Origin: Hibiscus mutabilis
Lineage: Eukaryota > Streptophyta > Magnoliopsida > Malvales > Malvaceae
Length of the DNA: 64,000 nt
NCBI GenBank assembly: GCA_019671005.1
Contig: CM033718.1
Span: forward strand, 31,016,508-31,080,507
Reading direction: 5' to 3'
Shown here one piece after another: positions 33,594 to 43,619 of this stretch. Numbering within the stretch: position 1 is the stretch's first letter; every line of letters begins with the position of its first letter. The translations under genes were made by a program, and so were the position numbers. The notes under the pieces are model-generated. The model was not told the DNA's origin. It searched no databases and saw only the letters and a list, made by a program, of their open reading frames with translations.

Positions 33594-36237
33594 TGTAATA
33601 CCCTAAAACACAATCTAGAAGTAATTAAACTAAGTCACCCAATTTGGTAGCTCAATTGAGCTTGATCCTAAATCAATTAGAATATCTAGTGCCTTAAATC
33701 CAAGAAAAAAATGATTGGTGACCAAAATAAGATGACTAAATGAATAAATTGAAAGTTAAGGGGAATGCATGTAAAATCCATGGAAATATCAAATACGCCA
33801 CATGTAAATTAAATGAAATAACATGTGTCATCTCATCTAACCACTTGGCAATGCATGGATAAACAAGGATGACAACTTGTCATCTTCTTCACTCTTTCTC
33901 ACCATTGCCGAGTTGAAGAAAGAAAGAGAGGAAGATAATTCAGCCATAAAAATATTATAGTTGAGCTTGAATCAACCTTGGTAGATAGGTTATCTTGCAA
34001 AACATGTAAGCTCCCATCTTCCTTTTTCCATTCGAATAGAAACTAGGGGATGGATTGAAATGAATTTGTAATTGCTTGATGTTAGTAGTTGATAGCCATT
34101 GTTTAAAGCTTGAACAATGCTTGAATTGATGTTATAGCTATGTTAAATTAAGGCATGAACAATAGGTATCATGTTAAATTTAGCAAACAATTGAGTTAAC
34201 ATGTTCAAGGTGATAGCCGAATGTAGTTGGAGATATATGTGATAATTTGTGTACTAATTTGAATAAGGGGGGAGTGATTATCAAGTAACTACCTAGTTAA
34301 AATCATGTAAACTGAATTAACAAGTCCTAGATTGAGTTAAATTGATAGTATAATTGAATGGATCAAGCTTGAAACAAAAGTGGTCACATTGCTAGTTAAA
34401 TTGATTGCTAGGGACTTTTTTGCTAGAATATAAGTATGAACATGCTTAATTGTGCATAATACCCTGTTTTAATCACATTAATAGAAGAATTGGACTGCCT
34501 AGGACTTGTATGAATGAGCATGTATAATGAATTGCCATGTAGGAACATTCTATAGTTGATTAAAGAAACCAAAATGTAACCTAGTGTAATCTGCCCAGAA
34601 TACTCTGTTTTGGGCAGCAACTTTGAAAAATCACCATACGTTGTATACATAGAATTTATGGCTGAAAATTTTATAGATGATGCCTTATCATGTCGATTAT
34701 CATTAGGGGAAAACAGAATTGAAATCTGGATTGTGAGCTGGAATCTGGAAAAGAAATCCTCTGGACAGTGCAAACTATCTAGAAATGCAATTGCCCTGTC
34801 TTAGAACTAAAAACTGTACTGAATGGCAAAGAATTAAAATGTAAGAAATATATGGTTATAAAGAGGATTAAATAAGCTTTCTAGCGGTGTAAACTAGATG
34901 AAATTACGACGTACAGAATAAAAGTTATGCCTGTTTAAGTAAGTAGTGTACAAGCTGTCTGGCAGCAGCAACCTACTTAATTTGAGACTCTTTTGTTTAC
35001 AGTTTGGTAAACTGTTCTGTAACAGTTTTGGGACAGTGGTTGCTGCCATGTTTTACATGAATAGAAGTATAAACAATTAAATTCATGTATGTAATCTATG
35101 AAAATTAACATGTTGACAGATTGGTATATGTTGTGTACTAGTGATATTGCCTTGGTTGAATGATTATGTGAACTTGTATTGATAAGTATTTACTTGTGTA
35201 TTGTGTTAGAACCAGGAATGAATTTGGTGGAAGAGGAAAGGGTGGATCATCCTAAAGCTAAGAACAATGGAGTGTAGATCCAAGACTAGCCAAGCTTGGA
35301 GTATTGTGAGTGTAGTATTGTAGGGTTAGGACTTAGGTCCTAACCAAATATGCATACTTAAATTACTTGCCATCCTTGTATTATTTAAATAGACTTAATA
35401 TAGGCTTGATCATGCACATAAAGGGAAGATTGGCTAAGCTAAACTTATAAGTGAATAAGAGCATGAAAGTTGACTAGATAATCAAAAAGAAAAGTGAAAA
35501 TAAAAGTGTGAATTCTTGTTCTTGAATGTGGCTATTCATTCGAATTCCTGCTTGATGCCTAAGGTAGTGTATGCTAAATGTTTACTTGATGAATGAGATG
35601 GTTATTTGAATGCTTGCTTGTGTGTTCTCCATGGTCTAACATTCACTAAAAAGATGTGATTTATGAATTATAAGGCATTCCTTGATCCTTGTAACTTGAT
35701 TATGATTACTTGACTTGCTTGAAGCCAACGATGGCATGCATTCAAAATGGCTTTCTTGAATTAGCATATGCTACTTGACTTGTGAAGTATGTATAATGTT
35801 TATACATGCTGAATTTCTTGAATTGAGTATGTTAAGCTTGGATTCGAATGCTGGCTTGATAATACTCTATGATGTATGTGTCAATAGTACAAATTGAACC
35901 ATGAAATAGAGACATTTCTTGTTGCCTAGGGGCATATAATCCAATTACTTGCTTGAATGACAAGATAACAAAAGTGAATTGAGGAGCTAAGGCTCAACTA
36001 GACTAAAGGCTAAGCATGATATTGTTATAACTTGCTTGAATGCAATTCTTGAACACAATTATCTTGACTTGAACATGAAAGCATAAAAACAAGAAACAAC
36101 AACAAGCTTTAAAGTAAAATAAGAACTCTTGTGCCATAAGATATACTCTAATGAAAGTTAGAGATTTAAAAGACTTAAGTTGCCTTAAATGGAAGTCCTT
36201 GGATACATTGGTATGATGCTTAGTATTCTTGGGACTA
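33594..36237 (+). mobile_element. 3' LTR of element R (LTR A, cut at the right)
   Basis: It begins TGTAATACCCTAAAACAC and closely matches LTR B at 37397-40001. It is cut after GGGACTA at 36237, where B continues with a hairpin; minus-strand gag sequence follows instead. Stem-loops: 35324-35345 (GGTTAGGAC-ttag-GTCCTAACC) and GAGC-taag-GCTC near 35972. No gene is seen in it. Confidence 0.85.
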
Positions 36238-36981
36238 GTTGTGACTGAAGGAACGCCCTCCATGATGCTTTTGCTTCTTGTTTTGCCAATGGGGTTTGTT
36301 ATTGTCTCCCGATCTCTTGTCGTTCTGGGAGTGATTTCCTTTTTGCTTTTAGGAAGCTTTCATCTTGGCTTCAGTGGCTATAGCTCGGCTTACCAAGTCT
36401 TGGAAATCAGTGATTCCCAAGGCTGTGAACATAGGACCTAGTTCATCATTGAGCACATCTATAAACATCTGACACATGTCTTCTTCCTTCTTGATAAATT
36501 TAGACATGTGCTTGCAATATTTACAAAATTTGCTAACATACTACTCGATTGGTTTACCCCTTGCTTCAGATATAAGAAACGTCTTCTACGATCAGCAAGG
36601 TATTGTTCACTGATGTACTTCTTTCGAAATTCTTTGGGAAAGAATTCCCATGTAACAACATTTTCTAGAGCTATAAGAGTTGTAGTTTCCCACCAACTGA
36701 GTGCATCATTAGCAAGAAGAGTTATGGCACACTCCATCTTATGTTCATCTGAACACTGTAATTATTTGGTTAAAATTCTGGTAGTAGTTTCTAACCAATA
36801 CTCAGCATCTTCTGGCTTCTCCTCACTATTAACCGTGAATGTATAGGCTCGATGTTGAGCTAGCTTATCAATTGGAGCTCTTGTTGGTACAACATGAGGG
36901 ATGAGAGGAAATGGAGGGTTCTATCTCAAAGAGGTAACTAGCTGGTCAAACATCTCTTTCATACTAAGAAGACACTCTAAT
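36238..36981 (-). pseudogene. Minus-strand gag fragment T
   Basis: Reading on the minus strand from 36981: LECLLSMKEMFDQLVTSL, a stop, APIDKLAQHRAYTFTVNSEE, DAEYWLETTTRILTK, a stop, then the open stretch MECAITLLANDALSWWETTT, TWEFFPKEFRKKYISEQYLA, a shift, and further to NDELGPMFTALGITDFQDLV near 36400. It is a chromovirus gag of the same family as V's gag. The start is cut by LTR S at 36982 and the end by the junction with LTR A. It has X's strand, so it might be X's gag, but nothing links them directly. Confidence 0.82.
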
Positions 36982-37396
36982 TGTAATATCCCAAAACTAA
37001 GCCTAGAAGAATGTCACCAATTTTAATTGCTAAGAAATTTTAGTCTCTTGTATATTAAAGTGGATATATTAAGAATTTGGGACTAAAATAAGAAAATGAA
37101 ACAAGAAAGGCTCTATGAGTAATGTACCAAAACCGAATGTTGTCAAACATTGGAGTTGCATGCTAAAATTTAATAAGTATAAGGACATGTACACTTGTAG
37201 GAAAACGATGAAGGAAAGTGTGTGGGAGAGTTGGTGACTTACGACCATTTTGGTGAAAGAAAGATGAACAAAAAAAATGTGTTCATCATCTTCCTTCATG
37301 CTTCTCACAGCCGAACCTTTATGTATTAGAGAGAGACTTGTTCATGGAGTTCACAAGAGGGAATTAAGCTTTGTAACTCAATTTCTTGAGTTCTTA
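36982..37396 (+). mobile_element. Partial LTR S
   Basis: It begins TGTAATATCCCAAAACTAAG, similar to the start of X's LTR read on the minus strand and to Y. A leader-like part is at 37286-37390. LTR B cuts it at 37397. The 5 bp to the left are CTAAT. Confidence 0.75.
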
Positions 37397-40300
37397 TATA
37401 ATACCCTAAAACACATCGTAGAAGTAATTAAACTAAGTCACCCAATTTGCTAGCTCAATTGATCTTGATCCTAAATCAATTAGAATATCTAGTGACTTAA
37501 ATGCAATAAATGAATGACTGGTGACCAGAATAAGATGGCTAAATGAATAAATTGAAAGTTAAGGGAAATGCATGTAAAATCCATGGAAATATCAAATAAG
37601 CCACATGTAAATTAAATGGAATAACATGTGTTATCTCATCTAACGACTTGGCAATGCATGGATAAACAAGGATGACAACTTGTCATCTTCTTCACTCTTT
37701 CTCACCATTGCCGAGTTGAAGAAAGAAATAGAGGAAGAGAATTCAGCCATAAAAATGATAATTGAGCTTGAATCAACCTTGGTGGATAGGTTATCTTGCA
37801 AAACCATGTAAGCTCCCATCTTCCTTTTTCCATTCGAATAGAAACTAGGGGTTGGATTGAAATGAATTTGTAATTGCTTGATGTTAGTAGTTGATAGCCA
37901 TTGTTTAAAGCTTGAATAATGCTTGAATTGATGTTATAGTCATGTTAAATTATGGCATGAACAATAGGTATCATCTTAAATTTAGAACACAATTGAGTTA
38001 ACATGTTCAATGTGATAGCCGAATGTAGTTGGAGATATAGTGATAATTTTGTACTAATTTGAATAAGGGGGAATGATTATCAAGTAACTACCTAGTTAAA
38101 ATCATGTAAACTGAATTAACAAGGCCTAGATTGAGTTAAATTGATAGTATAATTGAATGGATCAAGCTTGAAACAAAAGTGGTCACATTGCAAGTTAAAT
38201 TGATGGCTATGGACTATTTTGCTAGAATAGAAGTATGAACATGCTTAATTGTGCATAATACCCTGTTTTAATCACATTAATAGAAGAATTGGACTGCCTA
38301 GGACTTGTATGAATGAGTATGTATAATGAATTGCAATGTTGGAACATTTTATTAGTGATTAAAGAAACTAAAATGTAACCTAGTGTAATCTACCCATAAT
38401 ACTCTATTATGGCCAGCAAGTTTGAAAAATCACCATAAGTTGTATACATGGAATTTAAGGCTGAAAATTTTCTTGATGATGCCTTATCATGTCTATTTTC
38501 ATTAGGAGAAAATAGAATTGAATTCTGGATTGTGAGCTGGAATCTGGAAATGAAAACCTTTGTACAGTGAAAACTATCAAAAAATGCAATTGCCCGGTCC
38601 TTGAACTAAAAATTGTACTAAATGGAAAATAATTAAAATGTAAGGACTATATGGTTAGAAAAATGATTTAATAATATTTCTAACGGTGTAAAATAATTGA
38701 AATTCCGATGTACAAAATAAAAGTTATGCTTGTTTAAGTAAGTAGTGTACAAGCTGCCTAGCAGCAGCAGCCTAGTTAATTTGAGACTGTTTTATAACAG
38801 TGGTTACTGCCCTGTTTTACATGAATAGAAGTATAAACAATTAAATTCATGTATGTAATCTATGAAAATTAACATGTTGACAAATTGGTATATGTTGTGT
38901 ACTAGTGATATTGCCGTGGTTGAATGATTATGTGAACTTGTATTGATATGTATTTACATGTGTATTGTGTTAGAACCAAGAATGAATTTGGAGGAAGAGG
39001 AAAGGATTAATCACCCTAAAGCTAAGAATAAAGGAGTGTGGATCCAAGACTAGCTAAGCTTGGAGAATTGTGAGTGTAGTTTTGTAGGGTTAGGACTTAA
39101 GTCCTAACCAAATATGCATGCTTAAATTACTTGTCATCCTTGTATTGTTTAAATAGACTTAATATAGGCTTGATCATGCACATAAAGGGAAGATTGGCTA
39201 AGCTACACTTATAATTGAATAAAACCATGAAAGTTGGCTAGATAATCAAAAAGAAAAGTGAAAACAAAAGTGTGAATTCTTGTTCTTGATTGTGGTTATT
39301 CATTCGAATGCCTGCTTGATGCATAAGGTAGTGTATGCTAAATGTTTACTTGATGAATGAGATGGTTATGTGAATGCTTGCTTGTATGTTCTCCATGGTC
39401 TAACATTCACTTTCAAGATGTGATTTCTGAATTATAAGACATTGCTTGATCCTTGTAACTTGTTTGTGATTACTTGACTTGCTTGATGCTAAAGATGGCA
39501 TGTATTGGAAATGGCTTGCTTGAATTAGCAGATGTTACTTGACTTGTGAAGTATGTATAATGTTTATACATGCTAAATTTCTTGAATTTTGTATGTTAAG
39601 CTTGTATTCGAATGAAGGCTTGATAATACTCTATGATGTATGTGTCAATCGTACAAATTGAACCATGAAATAAAGACATTTCTTGTTGCCTAAGGGCATA
39701 TAATCGAATTACTTGTTTGAATGACAAGATAAAAAAAAAGTGAATTGAGGAGCTAAGGCTCAACTAGCCTAAGGGCTAAGCATGATATTGCTATAACTTG
39801 CTTGAATGCAATTCTTGAACACAATTATCTTTACTTGAACATGAAAGCATAAAAACAAGAAACAACAACATGCTTTAAAGTAAAATAAGAATTCTTGTGC
39901 CATAAGATATACTCTAATGAAAGTTAAAGATTCAAAAGACTTAAGTTGCCTTAAATTGAAGTCCTTGGATACATTGGTATGATGCTTGGTATTCTTGGGA
40001 CTACGGTCCATAAGCCATAGCTCGGGGGGACACCTCATTACATGTAATATGTTATTGGCGACAGTAGGAGGTAACAGGGGAGTAGTACGGAGATTGGCGA
40101 TAGTTGGTTGGATAGTGAGAAGTATAGGATTTTTGGACCTTTATGGTCAATCACGGACCAATGTCATCCATAACCAATTGTGATCCAAGGCAAACATGTT
40201 AAAAGAAACGAACCTTATTGAGAAATCTAATAAGACATTCAAAAGAAAATCTTGAACACTTGAATCATTTAACATGAATTCTTGAAATACTCAAATTGCT

Positions 40301-40415
40301 TAACATGAAATGCTTGATCCTTGACATGAAATTCATGAAATGATAATTTCCTATGCTTGGACCTTGTATTGTATGATTGTTACTTGAAAAAGATCTCGAT
40401 CTTACTCGAATTAAC

Positions 40416-40800
40416 GAGTAAGGCTGCCATGTACAACTTGTACATGCAATTTAATGACTATTTTGTGTGATTAAACTATGTAACATGAGTAAGGCTGCCA
40501 TGTACAACTTGTACATGCAATTTAATGACTATTTTGTGTGATTAAACTATATAACATGAGCAAGGCTGCCATGTGCAACTTCTACATGTAATTTAATGAC
40601 TATTTTGTGTGATTAAACTATGTAACATGAGTAAAGCTGCCATGTACAACTTGTACATGCAATTTAATGACTATTTGGGTGATTAAACTATGTAACATGA
40701 GTAAAGCTGCCATGTACAACTTGTACATGCAATTTAATGACTATTTGTGTGATTAAACTATGTAACATGACTAAGGCTGCCATGTACAACTTGTACATGC
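40416..40800 (+). repeat. 70-71 bp tandem array in LTR B (first array)
   Basis: Six unit starts (GAGTAAGGCTGCC and variants) at 40416, 40487, 40558, 40629, 40699 and 40769; the last unit is partial. Each unit holds the inverted repeat ATGTACAA-c-TTGTACAT (altered in the third unit). Units are nearly identical. Confidence 0.95.
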
Positions 40801-40803
40801 AAA

Positions 40804-41110
40804 TAGAGATTGTTTTGTGATGATAAGATTGTGTATACAAGTCATAGGGACTGTTTTGACTATGTATGAACCTTAGGGATTGTTTTGTGATTATAAGATT
40901 GTGAATACAAGTCATCAGGACTGTTTTGACTATGTATGAACCATAGAGATTGTTTTGTGATGATAAGTTTGTGAATACAAATCATAGAGACTGTTTTCAC
41001 TTTGTATGAACCTTAGGGATTGTTTTGTGATGATAAGATTGTGTATACAAGTTATAGGGACTGTTTTGACTATGTATGAACATTAGGGACTGTTCTATGA
41101 TGATAAAAAT
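40804..41110 (+). repeat. 70 bp tandem array in LTR B (second array)
   Basis: Unit starts (TAGGGATTGTTTTGTGA and variants) at 40804, 40874, 40944, 41014 and 41084, exactly 70 bp apart. Each unit has two versions of GGGAYTGTTTTG, so the unit may itself be an old duplication. It abuts the first array and has the same period but a different sequence. Confidence 0.95.
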
Positions 41111-42525
41111 GTATAAACATGTATAATGTGTAATACCCTATAATATAGTCTAGAAGTTTTGGGACTAGTAACTTGATTTGCTAGTTCAATTGAATTTAAT
41201 CCTAAGGTAATTAGGATGAGTAAGGACCTAAATGAAAGAAATTGAAAGAATGGTGACCCAATTAAGATGACTAAACCGAATTAAATAAGAAAGTTAAAGA
41301 CAAAATAGTAACTTCCTAAATCCACTAAGTTATATCATCTTCTTCAATTTCCTTACTAGCTGAATTGAGAGAAGAGAAATATGGGAGAGAGTTTGATAGA
41401 AAACTCCATTGAAATGAATTGGAGCTTGCAGGCTAGGGATTTTACTTGATTATCAAGCTAGGAAGGTAAAATCTTGGTTATTCCCTTCTTGATTCAAGTA
41501 GTTATTGTTTATAAACTAGAAATGCATGTATTTTAGACGAGAAGGAAGAAGAGTGTATGTGAATTGAGTCTAGATCAAATCTTGACAGGTTGCTAAATTG
41601 ATAATGAATATGTTAACATGCATGAGAGCAATAGCTAACATGAACCTTATATTTGGGGTACGGTTCAAATGGCATATAAAGTGAAACCAGATTTAATTGA
41701 ATGAAATACTTGCTGGAAAAACATGAATAGGAAATGAATTGAGTCATTGAACAATTATAAATAGTATCTAATTGCTGAAAATTGAACTAGTAATGAAACT
41801 AGTCACCTAGATAGCTTGAATCATTAATAGGGACTGTTTCGAATGAATTAGGAAGTTTAGGATTGAATTGAATAAAATTAAAGGCTGTAAATTGAACTAA
41901 AAACAGGGGAGGGGTCATAATGAATACTGGATAACTCGAATTGCATGAAATGTAGCTACAATTGATTGCTTAAATATGTTAGTTGACAGAATTAATGAAA
42001 CCTGGACTGTTCTGGAAATTCTGTTAATTTAAGGACATAGATATACAAATTATGGACTAATATGGACATTAAAAGTCAAAGGAAAAACAGGGGAAACTAC
42101 GGTAAAAAGGGCGGAAATGAACTTGTAAGGTTCATAGGGTAATTAGCTCACTAAAGTGAACCTAATTGTAAACTGGCAGATTCAATACTGGAAATTTGAC
42201 CTGTCTTTAACTAAAAAACTCTATTGATGTAGAAGGGATAAAAATATGAAAAATATATGGATGGATAGATAATTAAGTTAGCTTTCCAACGGTACAAACG
42301 GATTTAAATTCCGACATGTATATTAAAAGATATAGAAAATTTAGTGAAGGGTGTACAAACTGCCAGAAAACAGTTTTGGTGTTTGTAATAGCATGTATAC
42401 TTGAAATGGAATGCATGTGTGAATTGAGTTTGATTTGGTTCTAATACTTGGTTACATTATTTGAATACTAGATTAAGAAAATGATAGAAAGGATGATAAG
42501 TATCGGGATACGAATGAGGATTCGG

Positions 42526-42547
42526 GTATCCCGTAACTTCGGGATAC
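42526..42547 (+). repeat. Hairpin with 8 bp stem in LTR U
   Basis: GTATCCCG-taactt-CGGGATAC. A further GTATC-gg-GATAC lies just upstream at 42500-42511, so the same stem sequence is repeated in both directions. Confidence 0.85.
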
Positions 42548-43459
42548 AAGGTGAGTGTAGCTTTACTTAGGGTTAGGAAATAGGTCCTAACCAATTACAT
42601 TTGTTACCTTGTTGATATGGAATTGTCATGAAATGAACCTAAATTCTATTCGGTAAATGTATAAAGGAAGAATGTTTAAATGGAAATTGGATTAATGAGA
42701 TATGCTTGATGTATTTTTGGCCATGCAAATGAATTATGTAACCATTGTTTGAATTTACTTGAATTCTTGAATGTTTTATTTGAATGCTTCTTGATATGTC
42801 TAGGATAAACATGCTTGATAACCTAAAACATGAATATATGTACTTGACAATACCAGAATGATACATATCACTTGAGCTAAGACTCTAATTAACTTAAGGG
42901 CGATCATAACCTTGAAGAATAAGGCTTGAACTTGAATGTGCTTGACTATTAAATACTTTAACTTGGATAAGCTTGATACTTAAGTGATTGTGATTTAAAC
43001 ATTTGACTGACTACATGACATTGCTTGATAGCTAATGGACATTTAAATTTAATATACACTTGGAACTATTGAATGTTGGATATGTAAGTAACTTGATACT
43101 AAAGCTAGACTATGAAACAAAAGCTTAATAAGACCATTCGAATACTACATGAATGGTTAAGAAAAATTCTTGCTTGATACCTAATAAAATGAATGAAACA
43201 TGCTACCTTGTCTTGAATGGCTGGTTCGAATTGCTTGAAGGTTTGAGTGACCTTACTTGATGCTTGAAATTCGTTTTCACATGTGAAATGAATTAAGGTT
43301 CACATGGTTTAAAGGATTAAAATGAATTTGATCTTGATGTACTTGATGCTTAATCACTTGATGTGTGATTGCTTGAAAATAAAAGATTCAACAAGTCCTT
43401 GGTTGCTAGTTGGTTTTAGGTAGAATGACATGCCTTAGAGTCAAGAGCTCGACTTGTTA

Positions 43460-43619
43460 GGTACTTTGTGTACCATCCTTCTTGGTGTTATAGACACCTT
43501 CTTGTTAGATGCCTTGGGCATCATCTTGCTAGGTACTTTGTGTACCCACTTGTGTGGTGTTGTGGACACCTTCTTGTTTAGGTACTTTGTGTACCCACTT
43601 GCTAGGTACTTTGTGTACC
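43460..43619 (+). repeat. 24 bp tandem array of seven perfect hairpins with changing stems
   Basis: Hairpins of 15 nt start at 43460, 43484, 43508, 43532, 43556, 43581 and 43605, separated by 9-10 nt spacers of the type NTCTTGTTA. Stems are GGTAC/GTACC (units 1, 4, 6, 7), GGTGT/ACACC (units 2, 5) and GATGCC/GGCATC (unit 3), each fully paired. Loops differ (TTTGT, TATAG, TGTGG, TTG). This is covariation inside a tandem array. Element O has the matching array at 56520-56608 and 62823-62961. Confidence 0.95.

Larger units (their letters stand above)
37397..41128 (+). mobile_element. LTR B, second copy of the R-type LTR (right end missing)
   Basis: It starts TATAATACCCTAAAACAC, so TG has become TA, and matches LTR A. 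It keeps the region that A lacks: a stem-loop GGAC-tacg-GTCC (39998-40009), a stretch with GACAGTAGGAGG and GATAGTTGGTTGG (40055-40110), and two tandem arrays. U's LTR cuts it at 41129 (left flank TAATG). Further stem-loops: 39088-39109, 39750-39761, 39766-39777. In reverse orientation it corresponds to LTR Q. Confidence 0.82.

Noticed and set aside
36003..36263. Minus-strand open frame of 86 residues, similar to one at 39769-40038
   Set aside because: Both lie in the matching segments of LTRs A and B; the similarity is nucleotide identity between LTR copies.
40416..41110. CRISPR-like array
   Set aside because: Repeats are contiguous without unique spacers and lie in a plant LTR.
43460..43619. 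Bacterial-style terminator or riboswitch series
   Set aside because: Hairpins lack U tracts and the context is a plant LTR; they are reported as a covarying hairpin array instead.
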